Positions 1 through 12,371 of a stretch of 64,000 bases of DNA are shown here, piece by piece. The notes below the pieces were generated by a model, which was given only the letters and a program-made list of their open reading frames with translations, did not search any database and was not told the origin of the DNA. Source of the stretch: Anisus vortex (taxonomy: Eukaryota; Mollusca; Gastropoda; Planorbidae); contig OX421497.1 in NCBI GenBank assembly GCA_949126835.1, positions 9,234,920-9,298,919 on the forward strand, in the 5' to 3' direction. The translations under genes and the position numbers were made by a program. Each line of letters starts with the position of its first letter. The first letter of the stretch is position 1.

Positions 1-3000
1 TCAATCTTTCTCAACTTGTTTCTGGCAGGACTTGCGGAATTTCCGGCGGAGCTATTGGCATTTTTTACAATAGACAAGTAATCTCATTGTGACGTTGTTA
101 ATATATTTGTCCTATTCCTCCTATCTTGCACTATTTGTCTCATTCCCAAATCTAACACTATTAGCATGGTGATCTAGTCTATGAGTCTAGTTTATGAGTC
201 TAATGAAGGATACCAAATACTGCGAGCAGGCCCGGTGCTACAAATTTTGACGGTGCGTGAAATTTGTATGTTGCTACCTTTTTTATGTGAAATTTCATTT
301 TCTGCTAGCGTCCCACTTATGGGACACTTCGTAAAAAAATTCCTATTAAATACTTATATACATAATAAAAACAAAAATTAGTATTTTGCATTGTACGACA
401 GTCAGACCTTAACTATAACTTTGGTATGCGAACACATATTTCCTTTTAATAAGATTTACATGACCCTGACTTGTAAAAACTGATGAAAAAAAAAAGTAAG
501 TACGCATTTATGGAATATGATAACATTTTTATATAAAACTACATGAAGTGTGTAATTTCATCATTTATCTATCAATTATAACAAATGAAATCATAAAAAA
601 ATAAAATTGACTCTGTTTTATCAGGGGTCAAACAAGTGTCCCATACTAGGCTATTGCCATGGGGGGCATTTATAATAATAATGATAGCAATAATAATTTA
701 ATTAAAGGTGTCCTAAAAGTTCATGGGGGATAATTAACTTTATAGTACAATTTATAAGGGGCAGCTAACATAAAAATACAGCTACATCACATTGCTATAG
801 CCTACTTAGCGACTATAGGTAAATCCGGCCCTGTATATTTATATAATCTCACTTCTTCTTCTATTAGCCAGTCTGCAGAGCTGTTTGCTCTCTTGCAGTC
901 AGTGCCAGACAAACATATTTACATGTCTTTTTCAGTTGTCCAATATTGATATATAGTGTGTTGGTAAAGGTAGGTTGAGGGGGTTAGGGAGCAGAGTGTA
1001 TCTGAGGTCGGTTAGCTCAGGGCATTCAAACAGGTAGTGGACTACAGTTTCTTGTGGGCAAGGGCAAAGTCTGCAGTTAGGTGGGTGAGTTGGGTTTATT
1101 CTATTTAGGTGTGAGTTGAGTGCTATATGTCCTGTTCTCAACCGGAATATAGTGCATTATTCTTTGCGGGGGAGGAACTTTATGTTGTCATGTTTGTTGG
1201 GCTGGTTCATTTCTCTGTACATTTTTCTTCCAGTTGTTCCCTGAGCCCATTGATTTTGCCATTCCTCCTTAAAGTTGATTTTTAGCATGTTGCACACTGT
1301 GTTTTAGCTACGGTAACAGGTCTTTCAAATTGGTCCATGCTAGCTCCCTTTCTAGCCAGTCTGTCAGCTTTTTCATTTCCTGGTATGTCAATATGTCCTG
1401 GGATCCATAGTAGATTTATGTTGATGTTGAATGTGCTTATTAGGTAGTCCAGAGTGTGTTCTAATAGGGTGATTTCTTTCAAACTTGGTGAGGTTTCACT
1501 TGCTACTGTTTGAAGTGCTGATTGAGAGTCGGTGAAGATGACTATATCTGCTGGGGCAAGATGTTTCTTGTTATATTATTGTTCTACTGTCTCAAGGGCA
1601 ATAATCATGGCATCTACTTCTGCTTGAAAGTTTGTGCAATAGTTCCCACATGGTGCACTTATCTCTAGGCATTTTTTATCAGGGAAGATCAGGTAAGCGC
1701 CTAGTCCAGCATTTATTGCTGAGCCATCTGTATAGATGTGGATGGCTGTATCTGTATAGCTTTCGATGGTTTCTAGTGCACCTACTTTAAGTTCTAGCGG
1801 GTTAGATGTTTTGGTTAGGCTTTTGTTGTTCAAAGATGTTTTAATTCTTGGTTGCCTTTGTCTTCCACCGGGGGGTAAATGCGAATGTCTTGTAATTGGT
1901 TCTCGGTTTTGGGGGAGGTGGTGTTTTTGTTGTAGTTCGTCTGCTATTGGCAATAGGGACTTTAGTTTCTTTTTTTAGGCTGTTCTGTTGCGTTCAATAA
2001 GTATTTTGTTTGGGTGGTCGTTCTCCAGTCTTTTGTACCTTTCGACTGCTTCTAAAGCTGGTCTGTCTCGTCTTAGTTGCAGTGATCACTACATAATAAT
2101 ATATAAAATATTAATAAAATATTTCCGCTTCATGCGATTTTTGCGCCTTAGCACGAAAAAGAAACTGTAGTCATAAGTCTGTAACTCTGTAGCTCCTATA
2201 TACATATCGAATTATTCTATATCAATTTTAATTCTGTTATTATTCTAGTATTATTAGTAAAAAACTATTACAGTACTGAGCAGAATTTAGAAAAAACAAC
2301 ACAATATAAACAAATAACCATAACATTTGAAAGATTGAAACTGAATGAACTTTCTCCTAAGATTTTTCAGACTAAAATGTGAAAATAAACAAAAGCAGCG
2401 GGACATTTTGCCGCCTTCCCGAGCCTTAGTCGCTTAGCGCCTGGGTGGTGGTCACACATTGTACCCGCCTTCCGCCGGCCCTCACTGCGAGCTACAATTA
2501 GGCATTAATTAGGAATAATTGGATTGTTGACCCCACATTCCCTTATTTTGAATTGAATGTATATTGAATATTCCACATTACCTAAATGAGGCACAGTGGC
2601 CAAACGGAAGCATGTTCGACGGGTATACCGAAGGTGAACCCTGGTAGAGGCTAGAATTTGTTCCCAGTACTGAAGGTTGTCCCTGAGTCTACGCAGCTCT
2701 GAAGGATACCTGACTTTAGATGCGGCAAAGTAAAGGCAGCTGGGCATTGTACTGGCCACACAATCCCTTAGTATGCCATGGGCCACAGAAACTGTTGAAC
2801 GCTGCTTCAATTTAGTCCGACAGGATACTTTACTTTTTACTTACTTTACATCACCTAAAATACGTTGAAAGCATGTAATATTCATTTACTTAGGGAATCA
2901 GCCTTTACCATTCTTGAGTCCTAAAATGACTTAAGGACAGTGCATGCTAGACACCATCTCAGATTCATGCTTGCTTTGTTCCCCAATTGAGATGTATTTC

Positions 3001-6000
3001 TTAGAGCCATTAGTTAAGCAGTAGCTAGCCAAGCATATTATGCAGGTAAGGGTTGATGAAGTCATCTTAGTTCCAACCAAATTTCCAATAAATAGCTTCT
3101 CAAAAAACATTGGCGAAACGCTGCATCACTTGGGCTATGACGACTGAAAAGAACATATTCATTTAATTTCACTACCAAGTTATAAATAGCTCATACATAT
3201 ATACATATAAATATAAATTGATTGTGCAATTTTCATTGAAACAGGTTGGGGAGGAAAGTGGTACTCTGTGGTATGATGTTCACTGGTGGCATCGGATGCA
3301 TTGGCTGTGTCCTCTCTATTATATTTGTACCAGAAGGTAAGATGGTGTCATTTGAAATACTCTTGCCCCTTGCAGTGTTGCCAATTATACTTTTTTGTAA
3401 ATCTTTGAGTTGGCGAGGAGATATTTATTGCACTGGCATCCCATCTTTAACTCAGATCTTAACCCTTACGGTCCCGGGCGCGTATATAGCGGGACTGAAG
3501 GTATGCATGGGAAAGTAGGTCGGTACGGGAAGGGTTAAGTGACTCCCAATAATTGATAAACATTTCAAAGTATTATCATTATGTCTATGAATATTTGTGC
3601 TATCATTTTAATATCTCAACACACTACAAGTCAAGTATCTTGCTAGAGTATTAAGTAAAAATTAAGATTTTAAAAGACATTATAAATGGCATGTTTTGTA
3701 TAGACCTATATTATATCTTTAAATGTTTGAATCTTTGAATATAGCCCCATCAGCAAAATGTTAAAGGAAACCCCAAAAAATCAGTTGACAATAGGAAGCT
3801 CTATTCTTTACTGGCTTTTTTTTCCTCATTAAAATTATATTTTGTTTTCCATAACATATATATAGGGCCTGCTTTTATACAAAATGCACATGTTACTTTT
3901 AAAAAAATAGGTACAGTTAATACATTTTATGTTTATTACTAAACATAAAAGACCAAAGTTCTTATTGTGTCCCCTCAGAGTAATCTGGGTCAAGGTCAAT
4001 AGGAAATGATGGAAATGCTTTTCGGACTTTATAAAAAAAATTTGATCAACATTTATTACATTTTTTGTTGTGTCGAAAATTGTAATGGGTTGTTAAACCT
4101 GAGTACCCTGTTGTTTGTTTCTTGCTTGGGTCTGTAGTATATCTGACATTAGTTGGGTAAACTAAATGTAACAACAGAAATTGGTGAATACTACATCACT
4201 AGCCTCATGGATTAACATCTTGTGACAGGAATACTATATGGCTCTTTTTACTTTGCATTATATCTTCATACACCGTTAGACAGCTGCTGTCTGGAATATA
4301 TATACATATTTATATATTTATATATATAATTATATATATTTATATATATAAATATTTGTTTGTTTTTTCTTTAACAAACGGGACATAAGCCTATATTAAT
4401 TATTAATAAATAATAAAACAGTGTTGTTATATTATTTTTTTAAATTAGAGACATTAATTATTTTTTAGTAAATTCAAAAATTTGTCAATTTTGCTCGAAA
4501 TTTTGCTAGAAAATATTAGAACTAAAACTCTATATTTTATTATAAGAAAGATTCAAATTTGTTCACTGCATTTATTCAATATTCAGTGTTCTTGCTCTCT
4601 GTCCACAAACTGCAAATAAAAATGGAAAATGTTTTAAGGTGATATTACTTATTTATTTTTTTTAGATATAATTTGTTTTCTTTGCTCATCAGATAAGCAA
4701 TGGCTTACTACTGTTCTAGCCATGATCGGTAAATTTGGCGCCACGGGAGCTATTGGCACCATGTACATGTACACCTCAGAGTTGTTCCCTACCGTCATAA
4801 GACATACAGCATTAGGAGTCAGCACTAGTTGGGGCAGGGTTGGAGCCATTTTGGCTCCCTTTGTGGCAGCGGAGGTAAGTATCTTTTTAACATTTTACCC
4901 TTTTTCTACTGTATGGCTTAAAGTTTCAAAATCTCTTTTCATGTTTGAAATTATTTTTTGCTACAAAAATTTCTTTAAAAAAATATAATTTGAATTTTTT
5001 AAAAATGTTTTCCAAAAGTTGTACTGACCACACAAGCTTTCTAATGTCTAAAAATTTGGTCTGCACTATTTAATAAGCTTCATGATGCTTGTGATTATAT
5101 TTTATAAAATTCATCATATTAAAGAAAGTAATTTTGTGTGCAAATTTCACTGAACCTTTAAACATTAACCTATATATTAACTTGTCTAAAACTGTCATTG
5201 ACTTTTATTTCTTGATTTACTAGGGTGCCAAGACAACAGGGAGTCTAGGACGCAGCCTTCCCCTACTGGTTTTTGGTTGTCTCATCCTGTTTGCCGGGGC
5301 TCTCATGTACTTCTTGCCTGAGACACTAAACAGGAAGTTGCCAGAGACGGTGAACGACACAAAGGAGTTCACAAGGTCGGAGTCTCTTCTCACAATCACC
5401 TTGAACATGTCAAAGATCTATACAAAAGTCTCTTCCCACAATCACCTTGAACATGTCAAAGATCTTTACAAAAGTCTCTTCTCACAATCACCTTGAACAT
5501 GTCAAAGATCTATAGAAAAGTCTCTTCTCACAATCACCTTGAACATGTCAAAGATCTATACAAAAGTCTCTTCTCACAATCACCTTGAACATGTCAAAGA
5601 TCTATACAAAAGTCTCTTCCCACAATCACCTTGAACATGTCAAAGATCTATACAAAAGTCTCTTCCCACAATCACCTTGAACATGTCAAAGATCTATACA
5701 AAAGTCTCTTCTCACAATCACCTTGAACATGTCAAAGATCTATACAAAAGTCTCTTCTCACAATCACCTTGAACATGTCAAAGATCTATACAAAAGTCTC
5801 TTCCCACAATCACCTTGAACATGTCAAAGATCTATACAAAAGTCTCTTCCCACAATCACCTTGAACATGTCAAAGATCTATACAAAAGTCTCTTCTCACA
5901 ATCACCTTGAACATGTCAAAGATCTATACAAAAGTCTCTTCCCACAATCACCTTGAACATGTCAAAGATCTATACAAAAGTCTCTTCTCACAATCACCTT

Positions 6001-6461
6001 GAACATGTCAAAGATCTATACAAAAGTCTCTTCTCACAATCACCTTGAACATGTCAAAGATCTATACAAAAGTCTCTTCTCACAATCACCTTGAACATGT
6101 CAAAGATCTATACAAAAGTCTCTTCTCACAATCACCTTGAACATGTCAAAGATCTATACAAAAGTCTCTTCCCACAATCACCTTGAACATGTCAAAGATC
6201 TATACAAAAGATTTTGTAACTACTAAAAAGATCCGAGCTAATTTAATATATAATACTGAAAATTTTTGTTTTATGTTTTAGTGTCATGGTATAAAAGTAA
6301 CTAAAAACTTAGAAATTGTTATTGCTTAATCCAAAAGCTACATGTATTTATAAATGAGTGTGCTTATACATTGACCTATATATTTCAGGCTGCCTATTAA
6401 AACACAAGTAACAGAGAATGATTGTGAAAGAAAACTGACAGAAGATGTGACAGACTGCTAG
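1..6461 (+). CDS. SLC22 (OCTN/organic cation-carnitine transporter-like), 3' part of gene, 5 exons
   Basis: Exons 1-77 (continues left), 3245-3336, 4693-4874, 5224-5375 and 6389-6461 (stop TAG) join in one frame of 191 codons; each internal border has GT/AG and the split codons match (AA|G, GA-A-G|AT, AG|G). The protein shows a TM7-like LNLFLAGLAEFPAELLAFF, the loop DKLGRK, GKFGATGAIGTMYMYTSELFPT-type TM9-10 sequence (compare the GKFG...YTAELYPT of OCTN proteins), a TM11 segment, and TM12 followed by FLPETLNRKLPETVND, the SLC22 C-terminal signature. Family role: 12-TM plasma-membrane carriers of organic cations, carnitine or anions; the substrate cannot be read here. The first six or so helices lie left of the window. 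The donor of the last intron (AAG|GTCGGA) is weak; read through, the frame stops at 5496 inside the minisatellite. The spliced end LPIKTQVTENDCERK...DC is preferred because it keeps phase and looks like a normal hydrophilic tail. Confidence 0.85.
932..2090 (-). mobile_element. Decayed non-LTR retrotransposon 3' end: RNase H domain and zinc-knuckle tail
   Basis: Read on the minus strand from about 2085: a stretch with RRDRPALEAVERYKRLE, then RNase H motifs IYTDGSA (first Asp), NFQAEVDAMIIALE (Glu), IFTDSQSAL (Asp) and WIPGHIDIPGNEKADRLA (His/Asp region), then NCRLCPCPQETVVHYLFECP, the C-terminal CxxC...H...C tail of I/Jockey-type elements with an RNase H. A TAA at 1576-1578 interrupts the RNase H frame and the tail is in a different frame, so it is dead. 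The reverse transcriptase part is missing. It lies antisense inside an SLC22 intron. Confidence 0.85.
2586..2848 (+). mobile_element. tRNA-derived SINE, copy A
   Basis: Diverged member of the SINE family seen at least eight times in the window. The head is tRNA-like (cggaagcatgttcg...accgaaggt), followed by the family body (ccctgagtctacgcagctct, cacacaatcccttagtatgcc) and the tail gacaggatactttactttt. Confidence 0.75.
3337..4692 (+). other. SLC22 intron, AT-rich, nothing else recognised
   Basis: Bounded by gtaaga at 3337 and catcag at 4692. It contains an AT microsatellite around 4298-4352. I see no coding or mobile sequence. Confidence 0.6.
5381..6211 (+). repeat. 46-bp minisatellite, about 18 copies, in the last SLC22 intron
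   Basis: The unit starts at cacaatcaccttgaacatgt and recurs at 5391, 5437, 5483 and so on to 6173, at exact 46-bp spacing ((6173-5391)/46 = 17). Units differ mainly by tcttctcac versus tcttcccac and one ctttac versus ctatac. It begins five bases after the proposed splice donor and ends about 180 bp before the acceptor. Since 46 is not a multiple of 3, copy-number change would shift any read-through frame. Confidence 0.95.
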
Positions 6462-8065
6462 AAGTAATCTTTCATTAACTCAGCATTGAAGTAGAATCCT
6501 TAAGTAATTAATGCAGGCATAGAAAATGATACAAAAGAAGCAATCTTTCTTTAATTCTGTCAGCATTTCTATTACATTATTTTGTAAATTGTTTTTTTTT
6601 TTTATTAATGATCTCCTAAATGATGATCTCACAAAGTGACTGAATGACTAAATCTTGAATGTCTTTATTTTGTGTCAAACATTTTTGTAGAATGTTTCTT
6701 CCAAGAATGCAAGTTTATAAATGATTTCACAACCATGGTTGTTTATTATGCACAACTTAGTCATGTATTTTTTTATTTAGCACAGCTATTTTCTTAAACT
6801 GATGTGTATTCCTGATATATTTTGTTTTCTGTAATTTTAATATTGATTTTGTTATTTTTTATTTTTTTTTACTTTTGTTTATTGTCAACCTTTACATTTA
6901 GGATAAATCAAGTTTAAAACTTTCAAGCTGTTTAGTTCTTCTGTTATATGACTTCAATGTTAAATGTCTTAACTTAATTTGTAAACATTTTCAATCTTAA
7001 ACCTTCAAACTGCCTAAGATAAAAATATTTTTATTTAACCCATGGTTCAGAAATAGGAAAATGTCTTCTGTTGGTAAAGCTAGTAAAACCTAAGCAGAAT
7101 TCTATTTTTATAAGCATATATACATTTACAACTTAAAAACCTGTGTATTTATTTATTGCTAATGACTTGGCTAAATTTCATTTCATGTTAATAATAATTA
7201 CTCAACAAGTAATTGTTTATATTTTTAAATATATGCTCAGGCTGCTAAAGTAAAGTGTTGTACTTTTATCTTTTTGATTTTTTTTTTACATAAACAACTA
7301 AGTTTACTTGTCCAAATGTAATGTTGACAAAACTTTTGTCCATAATACTAATACTAAATTTCTATTTTAGCAATGTATAAATGCTTAGTCCACATTTTGT
7401 ATTTAATTTAATATCAGCAAACCATTTTTGTTGTACTATTTTGTTGCTGTTAAGCTTATATTTTAAATAATGTATTTGTTGTTAAAGTTGCTTTGTATCC
7501 TCTGGGTATAATATCTATGGATACATACATGTCAATGTCCAGTTTTAATGTCCAGTATAGTCTTACAGTACATGTGTAAAGCATTAATGCTCGCAGACAA
7601 TCTTGTCCTGAATTTTGTGTGACTAATGTTCAGAAGTATGTGATGGGGTTTAATGTTAAGTTTTATTGCTCAAATTTAAGGCCTTTTGCAGCAGCATTTA
7701 TTTATATATATATATATATATAATAGAATATCAAATGCATTCTACCTATTTTATTAGCAATATTGATACATTATTTTTTTTTTAAGGCAAGAGTAATCTA
7801 CATGCTCTTGTCTTATTATTATTTATTGAGATCTGAATGGCGATTTGGGTGGTCTCACTTTTTTTAGAGAGATTGTGTAGCCAGCCCAATGTACAGCTAC
7901 AGGAAATGAGACAGAGTCTCTGGGACTGAGAAAAAACAGGCCCAACTTGATATTACCTTAAATTTGAAGCTATATATACTTTATTATGAATCTAAATAGT
8001 GAAGGATGAAAATGAAGTTTAAGAGAAGTATTTATGGTTCATTTAGGCCTCTTCCAGTGTTAAGC
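6462..8065 (+). other. Probable 3' UTR / downstream flank of SLC22
   Basis: AT-rich sequence after the proposed stop at 6461, without further coding signal. It contains a TA microsatellite near 7702-7722 and a possible degenerate SINE scrap near 7870-7930 (agattgtgtagccagcccaa). The transcript end cannot be fixed; an aataaa occurs at about 8067 at the edge of a SINE. Confidence 0.4.
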
Positions 8066-8316
8066 TAATAAAGTAAATTACCCTTTGGACCAAATTGATC
8101 ATAGGGCAGGTAAAGCAGCGTTCACCTTTTTCTGTGGCCCCAGCATACTAGGTGATTGTGTGGCCAACACAATGCACAGCTGCCTTTACTTTACCCCAAC
8201 TAAGATCAGATACCCATCAGAGCTGGGTAGACTTGGGGATACCCTCCAGACCCGGGAAAAAATCCTAGCCTTCACCAGGATTCGAACTCAGGACCTTCGG
8301 TACGTCATAAGCTAAT
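8066..8316 (-). mobile_element. tRNA-derived SINE, copy B (inverted)
   Basis: Reverse orientation: tail complement ctttggaccaaattgatcat, body ggtgattgtgtggccaacac and tcagagctgggtagacttgg, ending in the tRNA-like B-box complement accaggattcgaactcagga. Confidence 0.85.
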
Positions 8317-8984
8317 AATTAAACTTAATTAGCTTGAAAATATGAAAGATTGAAAACATTTTTTACCATAAGACATTTTAAACAAAATGTAGCTGCAATT
8401 TTCTTGCAATTTCACATTTGCTCAATTTAAGAATTTTTTTATAGCTTTTTTGTTTTGTCTGTGAAATATAAAAAAAGAACAGGCTGGGCATTGTATTGGC
8501 CACAATACCTCTGCTTTATTTTTTACGATGGCCTTCAAAAAATGGAGATTTTGCCTTACTGAATTCTTTGACCTAAAATTTCAAAACAATGTAACTGAAT
8601 GTAACTCCAGTCTGATTTCAGCCAATACAATTGATTAATTTTTTAGTTGAGTTGTACGTGTTAGAGAAATTTAATCAATTCATCACATTACGAATTCTTA
8701 CAAAGACAACACAAATGTACAATTCTATTTGACGTATGACACTTGCATACAAAATAAAGGCTCCAAGACCAGTTAACAGAACATTTAATTTATAATAATT
8801 GGATTGACATTGAAGAAATCCAAAATACATTTTATGCCTTTTTCAGTATTCAAAACCATAGACTATTTCCATGACTAAGATGTACTGCCAATGCTCTCAA
8901 TCTCTAGAATGTAATGTAAATCTATGACCTTATAAATCTACCAAAAAATCAATCTCTGTATATCTCATAATAATAATACCCAGT
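8317..8984. other. AT-rich, no gene seen
   Basis: No coding, RNA or clear mobile sequence. A short SINE-like scrap (gggcattgtattggccacaa) lies near 8485-8505. Confidence 0.4.
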
Positions 8985-9078
8985 TGTGTTATCTTCTACA
9001 TTATATTATCTTCTATAAAGAAGGTTATTGCGTCCTATGCTCATCCGTGGTCCGAGTCTAGTCTTGCATTTTGAGTTG
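8985..9078 (-). mobile_element. Non-LTR retrotransposon 3' end, inverted fragment
   Basis: Reverse complement of the tail found at 9430-9540, 32480-32570 and 49990-50095: gcaagactagactcggacca, then ggatgagc-taggacgcaata, then ttctttatagaag. Confidence 0.75.
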
Positions 9079-9236
9079 CACATACATCAATTAACAAAGT
9101 TTTCACTCCACTCTTATAATCTTGTAAATTTACAGATATTCTCTATAGAAAGAAGATTATATTATTTCCTTTGTCCAAACATTGTTTAGGGCAACAGGGC
9201 TTCAAGGGATAGATAGCATCAGGGGATTGACAGCAT

Positions 9237-9540
9237 CTAAACATTAAACTCTAATTTAGAAATACAACCCAATAACAGCCTGTTGCAAAGCTCAGATAAA
9301 CATAAAGACAAAAACACTTTCCTTATCTCTTATGTGAGAACAAATGCATATAAGTGCTTATTCTTCCCGAGTGGCATTTGGGCATGGAATGGGTTGCCTG
9401 AACAAACCAGGAAAACCAGTAACTTAACATTTAAAACATTAATAAAAATGCAAGACTAGAATCGGACCACGGATAAGCGTAGGACGCAATAATATTTTTT
9501 TATAGAAAGAGCGTCTGTAATGTATAAGATAAGAGTTTGA
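9237..9540 (+). mobile_element. Non-LTR retrotransposon 3' end fragment
   Basis: Homologous to 32268-32572 and 49800-50100. It encodes a degraded reverse-transcriptase C-terminus (characteristic ...SFFPSG-I-AWNGLPEQTRK...), then the tail gcaagactagaatcggacca, ggacgcaataat and a gataaga run. It lies some 160 bp from an inverted copy of the same tail. Confidence 0.8.
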
Positions 9541-11334
9541 ATTATAATCTTCATCTTCAATTTGACAGTCTAGACTACAAACCTCTGTCCACCTGGCCTT
9601 GGTGCTCAGTATTTTGTAGGCCTACTATTCTAAAGTTAACGATTTAAGTAGTTTTCCCTCATTGAACACAAGCGCTCACCAAAGTCAGCCTATAAACCCA
9701 ACTCTTTTTGCAACAGTATGTTCTTAAAGAACATTTTTGCACAAGTAAAAATTCTGAAAACATGTCAATTGAGAGAAAGCTAATCGTTTGGCTTTGATTG
9801 ATTGATTTGTCATCAACTGTTTTTAGATTTTTTTGAATACGGTAACCAAATATAAATGTCTGATGTTTTAGTTAAATTGTATGTTTTAGCAATTCACATT
9901 ATTAAAAAAAATGCTATTTATCATTATTTTTATTTTAATTCATGCAAAAATACATATCAGATGTTTCATTCTTTCTGACTGTCTGTCTTAAATGTCTGTC
10001 TAATCTTCAACTGTGTTATATTTCTTTTTTTTCTCTCTTTCTCTTTCTCACTCTCTCTTTCTCATTACATATATTATATTATATATAATACTTACATTTG
10101 AAAATACATTGAGATTTTATATTAACTTATATTTAAAATATTTGCTCTCACACACACACAAATTTGAAAGATTATTGTAGTTTTATATATTTTGATTCTG
10201 ATGTGATATTATCTACAATGTACACAACACCAAACAGGTGATGGTTTTGTACATATCTATATTTATTATATTTATGCTTTAATGACTTTGGATCCAAAAT
10301 GTTTTTATAAAGTTTTAATGGACAATAGTATAATTCCTATGTGGAGAGATGTATTTTCTTTTTAAAACAAAGAACTCGGGTTTCTCTTTTTTTTTCCATG
10401 TATATTTCTTTATTTTGTACCTTTTTTAATTTGTTTTTCTTTTGTGTTGTTACCTCTCGCTGACTAGTGTGGGCAGTTTATCTCAATGACTTTATGATAT
10501 TCTTGTATAATCCTCGCCCAAATTTCATCCAAGCAATTTAGAAACGATGTCAGCAGGAATAATTAACATAATTTTTAATTCAACATAACACATATATAAC
10601 ATCGAAGCTCAATGCAAGTTCAATTATAACAGGATTTAAGAAAAACACAAGAAGCAACCTAACAGTCTCTCAATGCAACACTCTACTCTCTACAAAAAAC
10701 TACACACCACACGGTTAGAAAACTCCATGTGATCGCTCATGCCAAATGGACAAGGGTCACAAAAAAGACTGACCACCTATTACAAGGAAAGGTAATTACA
10801 ACTACAGAAAAAAACAAGGGAGTTAATTAATTCTGTCCTCATACATCAAAATGTGTAATTTGTTTTTGTTAAAGTGTTTTCTTTTAGATACAAAAAAGAA
10901 TATAAACTATATTATTTTTGGTTGTAATAAGAATTGCATAAATTTTTTTTACCACAAAAACAATAAAATATTAACTTTTTAAATTTGAAAGCTAAAATAT
11001 TGGTTACTATATTTTGCAAGCAATATCTAACTAATCTCAATATTTTATGTAAGGACAAATTGAAAATGATTCTAAGTGACAACCCTTACTCACACACACA
11101 CTTATTAAATAATGAAACACTCTTGACAGATACAGTTTAAAAAAGCATTTTAAAAATTTAATACAAAAGCATTAACAAATGATAGGCCTAAAAGCAATTT
11201 GAGTAATTTTCTGACTAACATCTTAAACAAATGAAATATGTACATCATAATACAAGAACAAAACCTATAGTACAGAAAATGAATTATAATATAATGATGT
11301 TTTTATAATTAGATTTGAAATGAATGATAAATGA

Positions 11335-11620
11335 TAGGGTCTGTATAAAACTAGATATAGCTTAAGCATAATTTATATAGGCCTACAATATCAAGACTAG
11401 GGTCTATATAAAACCAGATATAGACTAAGCATGAATTATACGATACCTGTGCTAGGTTCTATATAAAACTAGATATACTACCGCATAAGAATATATTATA
11501 CGATAGGCCTATTAGGGCTAGGTTCCATATAAAACCATATATAGCCTAAGCATGTATTATACGATATCAGAGCTAGTGTCTGTGTAAAACTAGATATAGG
11601 GCCTAAGCATAGGCCTACTA
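11335..11620 (+). repeat. Diverged ~60-bp minisatellite downstream of TLR-1
   Basis: About five imperfect copies of a unit containing ggtctatataaaactagata, tagcctaagcat and tatacgatatc. The paralogous site at 31285-31870 is longer. Confidence 0.75.
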
Positions 11621-11909
11621 TGAATTGAAGTAATCGCGGTGAAAGGAGAGGCCCGGTTTCCCTATTCACGTCATTTTTTTTTCTAAAAGCGGAGATTAAT
11701 TAATTTTAGAAATTAAAGGCTAAGCATGTAGGCTACTAGAGACATTTGATATAGTACTAACTGGTACATCTTTGTTAGCATTCAAGTTACAGCATAATAT
11801 AGGCCTTCTTATATACATTTAGCTTGTATTTAAGTATTACTTTATGGACATTTTATACCCTACAGTGCACTATTTCTCATCTAATTGCCACCACAGTGTC
11901 GCACACTAC

Positions 11910-11970
11910 CTTGCCTGAACAAACCAGGAAAACCAGAAACTGAACATAATTTAAAAATGCCTACAAGAGT
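11910..11970 (+). mobile_element. Retrotransposon 3'-end remnant shared by both A blocks
   Basis: ttgcctgaacaaaccaggaa followed by aaccagaaactgaacat matches the element at 32268-32572. Most of the element is deleted here; the sequence rejoins the paralogue at gagtttagaaaaaaa. Confidence 0.6.
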
Positions 11971-12129
11971 TTAGAAAAAAACATCTGCCGCTTAGGCCTA
12001 AATTAGTATTATAGAACACAATGAGTTAATATATCATGTGCCATAAAAGAAAAAAGCCGACATGATAGCTGCCTGGTGAATTGAGCAAAATTATAACCTA
12101 ATAAAATGGCCTGGTCTGTGTAGTGTAGG

Positions 12130-12371
12130 CTATTCCCTTAAATCAGAACACAGCTTTGTCCAGAAACGGTCCATGGCATTTGTATTGTCCAGATCCTGTG
12201 GCAGCTGCATGTATGTATTGTTTTGTATGTGATACAACAGTTCCCTGTCCACCGCTTCTTTTGGAAGCTGCTCCACCAGCAGGAAAATTATCACCGAGCG
12301 ACCAGTGTGGACGCTTTCCATGTTGGCCATCTGAAGATCAAACGACACCAGGTGCTTTTCACTAGATGTGG
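12130..12371 (-). pseudogene. Array unit 1: probable original 3' terminus of TLR-1
   Basis: It differs from the inner units by ending ...FWTKLCSDLRE-stop with DNTNAMD, exactly as in TLR-2, whereas inner units end SDLMG with DDTNAMD. The flank beyond it (ataacctaataaaatggcct and gtgtagtgtaggctattccc) also matches the TLR-2 flank. It is therefore the old gene end displaced about 6.2 kb by array growth. It carries the one-base deletion upstream (atcaaacgacacc), so it is not an open continuation of the TIR domain. Confidence 0.75.

Larger units (their letters stand above)
78..3244 (+). other. SLC22 intron with retroelement and SINE insertions
   Basis: AT-rich intron between the exon ending at 77 (gtaatc donor) and the exon starting at 3245 (acag acceptor). 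It contains the minus-strand RNase H retrotransposon remnant and one SINE, listed separately. The remaining parts (78-930, 2091-2585, 2849-3244) hold no gene that I recognise. Confidence 0.7.

Noticed and set aside
2505..2810. Open frames inside SINE copies (for example RYPSELGRLRDTL)
   Set aside because: The same peptide recurs wherever the SINE occurs; it is a by-product of the SINE body.
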